From CAZJYI01 sp964550025 (lineage in GTDB: Bacteria > Verrucomicrobiota > Kiritimatiellia > UBA8416 > CAYOBW01): DNA of 64,000 nucleotides. The stretch lies in assembly GCA_964550025.1 (NCBI GenBank), contig CAZJYI010000033.1, positions 1-64,000 on the forward strand. Reading direction: 5' to 3'. The notes beneath the pieces are model-generated. The model ran no database searches, was not told the origin of the DNA, and worked only from the letters and a program-made list of their open reading frames with translations. The translations under genes were made by a program, and so were the position numbers. Below are positions 27,933 through 38,500 of the stretch, one piece after another (within the stretch, counting starts at the first letter, position 1; each line of letters opens with the position of its first letter).

Positions 27933-28230
27933 GGGGTGTGTCCCCGTCCGCTGGCAATCAGAGTCAGAGTTGGCAGTCTGGTCAAGGGTGTGTCCCTATC
28001 AATAGCCGGACTTTTAACACATGTGACACTAACAGGCAACAGGGAATCTCGTGAATGATGGCTGACAAACAGTACGCTCCGGTCGGGGTGTGTCCCCGTC
28101 ACCCCCGGGCAGGGTGTGTCCCCGTCAAACCCTGTTAGCGGGTGGCCCGGCGATGGCCAGGGTATGTCCCCCGTCTTGTGGCCACCAAATCAAGCTTGTG
28201 GTCAAGGTGAGTCTGGTCAGGGTGTGTCCC
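27933..28230. repeat. Cluster of six GGG-TGTGT-CCC hairpin repeats
   Basis: Copies of GGG(G)T-R-TGTCCC(C) lie at 27933-27945, 27986-27996, 28085-28097, 28112-28123, 28160-28170 and 28220-28230. Each can fold into a small hairpin with a five-base loop. Two copies share a longer unit ending CCCTRTCAATMGCCGGA. The cluster fills the 410-bp space (27910-28319), in which I see no gene. Confidence 0.85.
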
Positions 28231-28319
28231 TGTCAATCGCCGGAACTGCAACGGACGTGGTATTGTCGAGGTGGCAGGGACATCCAGGGGCGTGGACGGT
28301 GGGCCACGGGTTGGAGTGA

Positions 28320-31300
28320 CTATGGTGCTGCTTCGAAACAGACGACGGCACCGTCGCGCAGTGCGGCGTAGAGTCTGCCGTTTGCGGCGGCCATGCCGTC
28401 CCAGACCGGTGATGCCGTGAGTGGGTACTCCCCTAGCCCGGCGCCGTCCTTCTTGGCCACCGCCCGGAGCACCCCGCTCTTCCTGCCTCCCCAGTCGGCC
28501 GGAGAGCTCTGCGAGCCGACAACCGGCCCGGCGGCAAAGAGCGTGTCCCGCGTGCCGACCATGGCCAGAACGCGTATCGGGATTTTGCTCGACCAGACCC
28601 GTTCTTCCTTCCCGGACGCCCTCTCCCCGGCAAACAACGTGCAGGAACTTCTGCCAACGGTGAACTTCGCCCTGGCATGCCGAGACGAGTTCCCTCCGTA
28701 AGCTCGGAGGCCGAAAACGCGTGTGTCGTCGAAAACCAGCATACGGCAATGAAAACGGCTGTCATACGTCCAGAACGTCTGGTTGAACCAGCTCTCGTCC
28801 AGAAGGGTGGCGCTGGTGGCAAGGTGTGGCCCCGGGCGATAGACCTTCCCGCACTGAACCTTGGTCTGGAGAAAATGCCGGCGCTGCTCGTCGGTCACGT
28901 CCACGGCGAAGTCCCGGGAGAAGTCGCCGGGATCGAACCTGAGATGACGCAGATAGATGCTCTCGCCGCTGCTCACGAGGACGTCGGACAGCGCACCCGG
29001 CTTGTCGATCGGCATGTCGTAACGGAGCTTTGTCCCATAGTCAACTTCGCCGGTCTGCGGGTCGGGCGTGTAGATCGTGTATTGCCGAAGGACTCCGCCC
29101 GTAGCCGGATCGAGCGCATACAACACAATCCCGCCATCGAGAAAGGACGACCGGCCGGCGGTAACGTATGCAACCCCCTCTCTGACGAGCACGCTGCCAT
29201 GCACAGGCCAGGCGGATTCGAGCTGACCGAGAGCCATGAGCTGCCGCGCGCCGGGTGCCGCCCGAAATCGCCAGCACAGCGCGCCGTCGGCCGCACACAA
29301 GGCATACACGTTGCCGTCCGCGGAGCCGAACAGGGCAAGGCCGTCGTGAAGCGTGGGCGGCGTGTTGACGCGCGACGCGGCAGCAAACCGCCAGCGCTCT
29401 TTCCCCGTGCCCGCGTCCAATGCATGGACGGTATGCGCGTCAACCGCGGAGACGAACAGCGTACCACCCGCGCAAGTGACTCCGGAGAGCCGCCCACCGA
29501 TCTCTGCACGCCACGCCTCCTCCAGCTTCGCAGCCACTACGCCCGGCGTACTCCCGCTGCGCTCCGCGTCATGACGATAGGTCGGCCAAGCGACCACTTT
29601 GCGCACTGCGTCTTTGGCGTTGGCTGTTGCGTGTTGTCCGTAGGCAGGCCCTTTCTCCAGTCGCCCCTCGGCACGCGACACGCGACACGTCTCCCCCTCC
29701 CCTGCCAGCGCGACCAGGCCATTGACCTTGGCGGTCGCGTAGCACATGCAGGGGTCCGGGGGAACGTACAGCAACCCGTTGCACGGCATGACGCCGAAAC
29801 GGCAGGCGCCCCGCACCCAGTTGTGGAGCCGGTTTTCCCCCGTCCGGATGTCAATGAACTCCACACCGCGTCGGCCCGAGAGGATATACTTACCCGCCGC
29901 CTTGTTGCTGTGGCAGCGATGGTGGTGACCGGTGGTCATGGCCTTCTCGGTCGAATACCGTTTGCGTTCCTTGCCGGTCTTCGGATCCAACCCGACGATG
30001 GCGAAGCCGTCTTTCGTGTAGGTCCAGGCGAGGCCGTCGATCACGAAGAAGCTCCCGGGCGCGTCGTAATCCCAGGATCCGCCCTCGTATTCCCAGAGCT
30101 TCTTCCCGTCGCCGGCCGCGAACGCGACGAGGGTACTCGGTGTCGCGCGATCCCACGCGGTATGATTCGAATAGCGAAGCTGGTTGAGCAGAAGCACGTC
30201 CTCGTGCGCAACGAGGACGCACTGGTTGATGAGGTACGACTTGGAATAGTTCTCGGGTTTGGCTTGCCGTGGCGGACGCGGCCTGCGCCAACGCTCCGAG
30301 CCATCCTCGAGTGCGAGGCACACGACATCGTTGCCGTCGACGGCGAAAGCCGCATCACCACGGATCGCCATGAGCAGGTTCGGATATCGGCTCAAGACGT
30401 TGCTCTTGGTAACCGTGCCAATGAGCCCTGTCTTCTCCACGAGGCGCTTGCCCGATACTGCGTCATACACGAGGAGGGCCATGGGCTTGCGCCCCCCTGC
30501 CTCCTTCGGCGGGCGGTGAACGGAGACAACGAGCTTGCCCTCGTGCAGGTACAGTTCACTCACGCCTTCCGAACCTGCGTAGGTATGCGTCGTCTTTCCC
30601 GTTGCTGCGTTCAGCCGGCTGACGGGGGCATCCGCCCCGAGTGGGGCGTACACGTGGTCCCCGGTCGCGACGAGCCGACGATGCAGCTCGACGGGCTGGT
30701 CGAAGCGCGAACGCGCCGGCTTGGCGTCTCCCCAGGCGCCCCATCCCCATCTGGCGATGTCGCGTTTCCAAAGGACAGCCCCATTGAAGGCATCGCGGGC
30801 GACCAGCCGCCACCGCTCCGGGACTCCGAAAACCCCGGGCATGGACTCGTCCAGAATGTAGAATACGCGCCCCTTTGCCGACACCATCGCACTGAAGCTG
30901 ATCGTCGTGTTGTGGTGCTTCAGCCACATCGGCTCGGCGATCCACTGCAGCCGGGCAGGCGGCCCCACGACGCTGTCGTCGGCCACGGCGTTGCCGTCGG
31001 CGCCATGGCGCGAATGGGTCCATTCGTCAAGGGACGCCGGCCAGGATTTGCGCCGACCACCCCATCTCCCGCCCCGACGGGAGAGGAGGACGCCGCCCGG
31101 CGCAACAGCCCGCAGCAACTCCTCTTCCCCCGCAGTCCCCGACGTCTCAACGGCCAGCGCGTTGACGAAGTTGTCTGGAAACGGCAGGCGGTCGCCACTC
31201 CACGTCTCAAACGAGATGCGGTCTGCGAGACCGAGCTTGTCCACATGTGCGCGAGCATCGGCTATGGCTTCCGCATCGACATCCAGCCCCCGGACGATGA

Positions 31301-31484
31301 AACGCTTGTTGATGAGAAGGGACGGCGTCCGCTCCCCGTTGCCGCAACCGAGGTGCACGATCACGCCACCCGCAATGCCCGAATCATCGAGAATGGCAGA
31401 CACCGGGCGGGCTTCCTCGGCTTCTGGCTCGCCGTGAGCGAGCGAGGCCATCAGCGCGGCCGCGAGCATGGGCAAATGGCGCAT
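28320..31484 (-). CDS. Secreted fusion of a methyltransferase-like domain and quinoprotein beta-propellers
   Basis: About 1,054 residues from ATG 31484, preceded by AAGGAGACC. A signal peptide (LPMLAAALMASLAHG) is followed by a class I SAM-methyltransferase-like fold at about residues 28-135. It carries motif I VIVHLGCGNGE (41-51) and the following acidic loop VRGLDVDAEAI. The rest is two WD/PQQ-type propellers, with repeats such as LNAATGKTTHTYAG, LDPKTGKERKRYST and LDAGTGKERWRFAAA. The segment WPTYRHDAERSG marks the start of the second propeller. A SAM enzyme is not expected outside the cytoplasm, so the first domain may have lost that role. An AraC-type gene is divergent, 115 bp away. Confidence 0.85.
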   Translation of the reverse strand: MRHLPMLAAALMASLAHGEPEAEEARPVSAILDDSGIAGGVIVHLGCGNGERTPSLLINKRFIVRGLDVDAEAIADARAHVDKLGLADRISFETWSGDRLPFPDNFVNALAVETSGTAGEEELLRAVAPGGVLLSRRGGRWGGRRKSWPASLDEWTHSRHGADGNAVADDSVVGPPARLQWIAEPMWLKHHNTTISFSAMVSAKGRVFYILDESMPGVFGVPERWRLVARDAFNGAVLWKRDIARWGWGAWGDAKPARSRFDQPVELHRRLVATGDHVYAPLGADAPVSRLNAATGKTTHTYAGSEGVSELYLHEGKLVVSVHRPPKEAGGRKPMALLVYDAVSGKRLVEKTGLIGTVTKSNVLSRYPNLLMAIRGDAAFAVDGNDVVCLALEDGSERWRRPRPPRQAKPENYSKSYLINQCVLVAHEDVLLLNQLRYSNHTAWDRATPSTLVAFAAGDGKKLWEYEGGSWDYDAPGSFFVIDGLAWTYTKDGFAIVGLDPKTGKERKRYSTEKAMTTGHHHRCHSNKAAGKYILSGRRGVEFIDIRTGENRLHNWVRGACRFGVMPCNGLLYVPPDPCMCYATAKVNGLVALAGEGETCRVSRAEGRLEKGPAYGQHATANAKDAVRKVVAWPTYRHDAERSGSTPGVVAAKLEEAWRAEIGGRLSGVTCAGGTLFVSAVDAHTVHALDAGTGKERWRFAAASRVNTPPTLHDGLALFGSADGNVYALCAADGALCWRFRAAPGARQLMALGQLESAWPVHGSVLVREGVAYVTAGRSSFLDGGIVLYALDPATGGVLRQYTIYTPDPQTGEVDYGTKLRYDMPIDKPGALSDVLVSSGESIYLRHLRFDPGDFSRDFAVDVTDEQRRHFLQTKVQCGKVYRPGPHLATSATLLDESWFNQTFWTYDSRFHCRMLVFDDTRVFGLRAYGGNSSRHARAKFTVGRSSCTLFAGERASGKEERVWSSKIPIRVLAMVGTRDTLFAAGPVVGSQSSPADWGGRKSGVLRAVAKKDGAGLGEYPLTASPVWDGMAAANGRLYAALRDGAVVCFEAAP

Positions 31485-31599
31485 GTTAAGGTCTCCTTGT
31501 ATCGTGCCTTTTTCCTGTACGCACAATCACATCGTTCGTCAATCTCGCATCGCGCATGCCGTATTGCGTCCGAGGGCGCCCGGCAGTACGATATGCGAC

Positions 31600-32475
31600 A
31601 TGCTCAACATCCTGATAGATCCGTCCGCTGAGCGCAAGATCGTGGATTTCCGGTCATTGGGCATGCGGGATGTGATGACACTGGGACGGTACAGCTATGC
31701 TCACGCGCACCGGCCGTTGTGCGAGCACACGCACGGCAACATGTTCGAAATCTGCCTCCTGGACGAGGGCGTGCAGCCGTACGTTGTGGGAGGCAGGGAG
31801 TTTGTTCTGAGGGGGGGCGACGTCCTGGTGGCGCTACCCAACGAAATCCACGGAACGGGGCCGAACCCTGAGAACCGTGGCCGCCTGTACTGGTTGCTGC
31901 TGCGGGTCCCTTCTCGACGCGAGCGCTTCCTCAACCTTCCGCCGACCGAGGGGAATCGTCTGGTCGGCGCGCTGCTGTCCCTGCCGCGGCGGCACTTCCG
32001 GGGCAACCGCTATTTGAAATCCTACCTGGAGAACATCTTCGCCGCTTTCGACCGCGAAGACGATGCGTTCCGCGTCACGGAGATCAGGAACTGGGCGCTG
32101 CGTTTCCTTCTGGATGTCGTTGGCGATGCGCAGCGACTGGGAAAGGGCCGGGTCTCCTCGCTGATGCGGGGCACACAGAACTACATCGACAGCCACCTTG
32201 ACGATGAGGCGTTGACATTGGCCGTCCTGGCCGACAGTTGTGGCCTCTCGCTCTCCCGCTTCAAGGCCCGCTTCAGACAGGAGATCGGCATAGCGCCGGG
32301 AAACTACATCATCATGCGCAGGATAGAGAAGGCCAAGGAGTGGTTGCGAGAGTCGGACCGCTCGATCACCCGCATCGCGATCGACCTCGGCTTCTCGACG
32401 AGCCAGTACTTCGCCACCGCCTTCAAACGCTACACCGGCCTATCGCCGCGCCAGTTCCGTGCCGACTCCCGCTGA
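31600..32475 (+). CDS. AraC family transcriptional regulator
   Basis: A 291-residue regulator. The N-terminal part holds a cupin sensor domain (HRPLCEHTHGNMFEICLLDEG ... GGDVLVALPNEIHG), which in this family binds a sugar or related effector. Two helix-turn-helix units form the C-terminal DNA-binding domain: LADSCGLSLSRFKARFRQEIG and IAIDLGFSTSQYFATAFKRYTGLSPRQFR. I chose ATG 31600, the Met immediately before the sensor domain; the frame extends upstream across the divergent promoter. It probably controls the divergent propeller gene, and perhaps other sugar genes. Confidence 0.9.
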   Translation: MLNILIDPSAERKIVDFRSLGMRDVMTLGRYSYAHAHRPLCEHTHGNMFEICLLDEGVQPYVVGGREFVLRGGDVLVALPNEIHGTGPNPENRGRLYWLLLRVPSRRERFLNLPPTEGNRLVGALLSLPRRHFRGNRYLKSYLENIFAAFDREDDAFRVTEIRNWALRFLLDVVGDAQRLGKGRVSSLMRGTQNYIDSHLDDEALTLAVLADSCGLSLSRFKARFRQEIGIAPGNYIIMRRIEKAKEWLRESDRSITRIAIDLGFSTSQYFATAFKRYTGLSPRQFRADSR

Positions 32476-32548
32476 CGACCGTGCCGCGGTGCCGGAGGCG
32501 GACAATCCGCTCGCCCACGCCCGCGACCACATGGTCCCGAACGCCGAC

Positions 32549-35500
32549 CTACTCCTCCAACCGCACGCGCCCGCGATAGAACCCGCGGGAACCGGTCCCC
32601 GCTCCGACATGGCGGATGGTCTGTCCCTGCCCCAGCACGTTGGTCCACCCGGGCACGCCCAACCACCGCGAACCCACCGTGTTCGTGCCGCACTCGAGCG
32701 AGTAGTAGCGAAGCGATCCCGGCGGCCATGCCGACGCGTCAACCGTCGGCGCCGTGACGACCGGGAGTCCGTTCGACAGCGCGAGTGAAAGCGCAAACGT
32801 ACTGGCCGCATTGGCGGGGTCTGTCCCCGCCACGTACTCGCCGGCGTTTGACAGGCCGTCGCCGTCCCGGTCGGCACCGGCCGCCGCATCCGTGCCGCCA
32901 AGGCGGTCCGCTTCCCACGCGTCCGGCATGCCGTCCCCGTCATGGTCCGCCGTCGTCCCGACAACAACGCCGTACCGCGTGAACGTCGCGTGATCCGCGA
33001 CCGTCGCATGCTCCGCCCAGAGCCAGTCGCCCGAACGCGCGACCTCCGAAAGACGCACCTCGTCCAATACGCCGCTGAAAAGGTCCGTAGCAACTCCCGA
33101 CACGTTGACGCCGCCCAGGAGGGAGCGGGTGTCCGGAACGAACTCCGTGAATGTGCCGACGGCCGCCGAATCGCCATCGCAATAGGCCACGGCCTGCCCC
33201 GCATCCAGAACGAGGCCGACCATCTGCCACTGCCCGGCCGAAGCCGCAAGCGCAGTGGTCTCCCCGCTCTGCACCGCAAAACGCCAGTTCAGAAACCGGT
33301 CCCCCACCAGCCCGACGTACAGGTCCAACCCGCCGGACTGCGTGCCGAAAACCCGGCTGTTCTGGTCCGGGGCCGGATTGGCCCAGAGATTGACCGTCAG
33401 GCCGCCAACCATATGCAGCCAGTACCACTCACGGCTCACGAACACGGGGTCGATGTGCCCGGAGCCGCCCAACAACCGGCCATTCCCCGCCACGCCGGCC
33501 GCGGCGGCTGTGCCGTAATCCACTGCCGACCGTACCCCGGTGACGGAATCTAGCGTATCACCGCCAAGATGCCAAACGGCCTTGTAGCCCTCGGACCACG
33601 TGGCGCCATTGGTCGTGCAGGGCGGCGGTTGGGCCGCGGGATGCCCCCAGTACGCGCGGACCAGCGTTCCGGTTCCCCGCACCTCGGGAACCTGTACCCA
33701 TACGATCGATGTGCCGGCGGGATTCCACGAGTCGATCTCGTAGTTCAGCGCTCGCCCCGCCTCATCGGCAAAACGCAGATCGCCGCCCCCGTTTACCGCA
33801 AACTGGTCATAGTCGAAGCCGTCGACGTGCGCCCCTAGCCGCACCAATGCAGGGAAGTTCGTCAACGCCGTGCCGCGCTCATAGCCGGCCAGCCGAATCG
33901 CCAGCGTGCGCGTCCATGCGGCAAACACGTGCGGGGCAAACACGGCACCACCGGCGCTCCATCCCGTACGGCCGCCGGCCTTCGCGCGCAGCCTGTAGGC
34001 ATATCCCTCCCCCCGGATCAAACCGGTCACCGGCAACGCAATCGCGGCGTTGCTGATCGAACCCAGAGATACGCCGTATGCCCATGCATCCGCGTTCGTC
34101 CCGCCGTCAGCCGACCCCCAGAAGAGCGTCGCGTCCACCGCGGCAGGACCAAGAACGCGACCGTTGAGCTTTGCGCTGCGATCCGTGACTGCCGTTGCGG
34201 GCCGCGTCTCGACCAACACGGCATGGACACAAACCGTCTCGGATGTGATGCTCCCCCCGCCGTGCACGACCCGCGCGGCCAGTTCGACGGTCCCGGGCCC
34301 AGTCACATCGAATACCCCGGCGTACGGGGCAGAACCGTCCGAAGCGACGACCTTGCCGTCCCGAAGGAACTCGACAGCCGAAACGGCGGAGAGGCGGTCG
34401 GTGTCGACAATGGCCGACAACGCCACGGCACACGGCGCGAAGATCACGCCGTTGTTCGCGGGCGAAGCCAGCGACACGACCGGACGGTGCGCCCCGGGCG
34501 TCCCGGATCCGTGGGCCGCCGCCCAGTTCGCGCTGTCGTTTCCGTAGCCCGCGAGATCGCGTCGAACGAGGGAGGCCCCCTCCCCGTCGGCATCCCGCGG
34601 CCAGGGCTCTCTGTCGTTGTACTTCACCCGGTCAACCGGAATCTCGGGGACCTCCCCGGTCTGCGGCTCCGGCTCTCCGGGGCGGAACAACCGCAACGAT
34701 TCGCCCGCGTTGTCGAGTTGACCGCCGTACGGCCCGAAGAGCGCGACTCCGGCAGGGGACCCGGGATAGGCGGCGCGAAACGTATTCGTGTCGGTTCGAA
34801 TGACCAGAACGAAGCTGGTGGCCGGAATGCTGACACCCGCGGGGAAAGTAAAATCCACGGCACCCCGCAGAGTCCACGCATTCCCGGGGCGGGACACATC
34901 GTGAAGCGGGACGTTCGTCGCCGCGGCGTTGTAGAGCTCGATGAACTCCAGCCGGTCGTCTCCGGGCGGATTGTACATGATCTCGGAGATCACGACGGGG
35001 CCGACCCTGGGCATCGCGTTGGACGAGCCGGGAGTCGGCGCCCCCAGGATCGTGAAGTCGATGTCGCCGTCGCGTTTGACATACCGCCCGATGGCGGCGT
35101 CACGATCGGACGCGCCGAAGTCCTCTACCGCATAGTAACCGGTGAGGGTCCCGTTCGTCCCCGAAGACAACACGACCAGGTCGCCGAGCTCGCTCAGGGC
35201 AAACCCGTTCGTCCCCACACCCGGCGCATTTGCGCCAAAGTGGTCGTGCTCGTTGAAGACAACGCGCCCTCCCCGGGGTAGAAGAGTGCCATCAGGTATG
35301 CGATACTTCGCGGGGCGGTTGGGGCTGTCGCTGAGGTACCAGCCGCCGATGCCGACCGCTTCCGCACCCTCGTTGCACAGCTCGATCCAGTCGCCGGGAT
35401 CGCCGTCCGGATGGTCCTGGTGGGCCAACACTTCGCTGATGACGATGCGCGCATCGGTCGGGTACAGGCCGGGATCCGCGGCCCCCGGCGATCCGTCGAC

Positions 35501-38500
35501 ATAGCTGCTGGCGCGCCATGCGGCCGCGCCGCTTCTGGTTGCCGGCCCGCCGGGATCGATTGCCTCGAGCGAGAACCCACTCCCGTCCGTGTTGGGATAC
35601 CAGTCGTCGTCATAGTCAAAGCGTTCGATCGTCCGGCCCAACCCGTCGACCAGTTCGATCTCTTCACCGTCATCGGCGAGAGCATCGACGGGAAAGACGA
35701 ACTCACCGGCGACGTGCATCGCCGGCCAACCGGGATAGCGGCTCTTGAAGGCTCCCTCATCCCGTACCACGAGCACCCGTTCGCCTGGGGACAACGTCGC
35801 TACAGCACCATGGGTAAACTCGAACCGGACGCCGTCGATGAGCTCGACACCGGCAAGTCCGATCTCGGCCGTCCCCGTGTTCTGCAGCTCGAGGAATTCG
35901 AAGTCCATTCGAAGCGGCGCGTCGTTGGTTTCGCCGGCGGATGGGCGGCGCGGGTTGTACATGATCTCCGTCACGCGCAACGGAGACGGGGCATCAAGCG
36001 TGAAGACCGCTTCGGCCAGGGCGCTCCACTCACCACCGTCGCGAGCGCGCGCCTTGACGTGCGTCGTGCGCGCCAGGGCGATCGGCCCACCGTAGGACGT
36101 ACCGACTGCGTTCCCCGCCCCATACTCGCGCGGGTCGCTGCCGTCGAGCGTGTAGAAGATCGGGTAGGCCGATGAAATCGCCAGGAGGGACCCGTTCGTG
36201 ATCGCCCCGCCAAAACGTGAGAAGACCGGGGACGGAGTGTCCGGGTAACAGTTCACCGCCTTCAACTGGTTCAGCACGATGTTGTGGCGTCTTTGGAAAT
36301 AGCCGTTCAGCAGCCACTCCTGATGCGCAAGATAGTGCTCGTCTGTGTGAAACAGGTCATAGTCGTCCGGCGAGTACTTGCCCGAATCGACGTCGCGCTT
36401 GTAGTCGCCCCACCGCGCGGACTCAGCCACGAGCGCGTCGAAGACCTGTTCATGGCGCTGCACCCAGCGCGCCACGGTGTTGGACGGCGTCAGGAGCCCG
36501 TCATTGAACATGTGGCGATGAATGTGATCCGCGCATAGCAGGCGAAACTCCGCGTTGTCCCGGAGCTTGGTGAAGACACGCGAGGGCTTGTTGTTCCTGC
36601 TCATTGTGACCTTGTTGATGCCCAGGATGGTGTCGTATTCCGGCTCTGGCGGGGGCTGCGATGTGATGTGCCGCGAGATGCAGAGCTCGGCATCCCAGGA
36701 AAAGAAACGGTAGCCGGCGCCCGGCTCGCGTTTTCGGCCGGCGTACCAGTTGTGCCCATCCCAGTCGTCGTTTCCCACGTAGAAGTTCACCAGCATGTAG
36801 TCGGTGAGCTGCGGCACGTCCAGATACTCCTGGATCGCTTCGTAGTCTGCGTTGTCGGCCAGCCCCGCGTTGGCCATGGCCATCATCGTGTTCCAAGCCG
36901 TCAGGTCGCCATCGATGGCCTGGTTGACGTTCTGGGCGTCATAGTCCTCCTTTTCCCCGCCGAAGTAGGATGCCAGGAAGGGCGCACTGGGGCGTTCGGT
37001 CACGTTGTAGACGCCCCAGTAGAGCCCGTTGATGTAGAGATGAAAGTAAGTCCCGTGACAAGACGGTGAGCCCATGTCGAGTTGCGCGTCCCGTACCCAC
37101 TGGTCGCGGATGTACTGGGAGCGGAAGGCTTGGAACCAGTGACGGTGGATCCAGGTGTTGTTGTGCCCGCCGCGCAGGATGATCGTATCGAACGCATCCA
37201 CGGCACGACTGCAGAATGGATCGTCCTCGAACAGCGGGTACTCGAGCCGCGTGGCACCGTATTCGCCTTTGAACAGCAGGCGTAGCGTCTTCTTGGGGAA
37301 GTCCGTGCTACGGCTGCTCCCGCCGTAGACGCGAAGAGCGCAATCCACCTGAGAACCTGCGCGTCCCGAGGGGTGGATCACCTCCATGGAGACGGGGCGT
37401 TCCCACGCGACGCCTTCGCTCTTGGGGTTCGCGTACAGGCCCGTCTGCGAGTCGAACAGGTGGTTGACATCGGTGACGAGCGATATGGTGGGTAGGGCCA
37501 GCAGCGCTTTCTCCACGCGGTTGGAGTAGAGCGGGTGGCCGGTGATTTCGGGGTCCATCTCGTAGTCGGCGTTGGCCCTGGCACCACCGCTGGTGACCCA
37601 CTCCGAAGGGAAGCCGACCGGCGCAACGGGCTGCCGGGCCACCTCGGCGGGGAAGATGTACGTGTGGGTATCCACGTTCGTTGGCCGGTATCCGGCCTTG
37701 AAAGCGGCGGCTCGCAGGGCGGTGGTGTTCGTGATGGCAATCGGCACGGTGTAGTCCGACCCGTGTGAAGGCGTCGGTTCGCTCCCATCCAGCGTGTAGC
37801 GGATCGTCGCACCGTCGTCACCGGTCGTCACCGCCACGGTGAACGCGTTCGTGTAGAAGCCGCGATCGACGCTGAACTTCGTATCCGCCACGATTCCGAG
37901 ATAGTCGTCCGCGTTGATGTCGCCCGGGGTCGGGGTGGCGAAGTAGCGTTCGCTGTCGATGTCCGCGGTCAACTCCGCCCCGACCAACTCGGGCAGAATG
38001 AGGAAGTCCGACGAGCCGGAGCCATGGTTGAGACCGTGGATCGCCAGCATGTTTGTGCCCGGTCGCAGCAAGCCGGCGCGGGGGAAGAAGTCGAAGTCCA
38101 CGAACTGCAGGGCTTGCGCATCGGGGTGCGTGTCCGTGGCGGCCGAGCTCCATTCGAGCGAACCGGGCGCGTTGGTCGATGCAATCCGCGCGCCGTTAAC
38201 GTAGGCCGCAAAGCCGTCATCGTACTTCATCCGCAACGTCAGCCTGTCGACGCCGTTGGATAACGAGTGGACAAACGGGATGCGGATGTAGGCTGTGGGG
38301 CTCCGGTCGTGCATCAGGTCTTCGAGGTCAAGTCCAATGATGTCGTTGCCATACTGGGGAAAGCGATCCACATCGTAGCCCGCGGCCGTGCGCCCATTGC
38401 GCCATCCCGAGTCATCGAAACCGGCGGCAGCGAGCCAGTTCGTCCCCAGCGATCCATCCGACGGAACGAAAGCGCGACATGGCGCGTTGGTATCCAACAG

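Noticed and set aside
27933..28230. Possible CRISPR array
   Set aside because: The repeated unit is only 11-13 bases, spacing is irregular (15 to 89 bases) and no cas genes are near. It fits REP hairpins better.
28677..31631. A 984-codon open frame on the plus strand
   Set aside because: It is antisense to the methyltransferase-propeller gene. The minus-strand product has a signal peptide and recognisable domains; the plus-strand product has neither.
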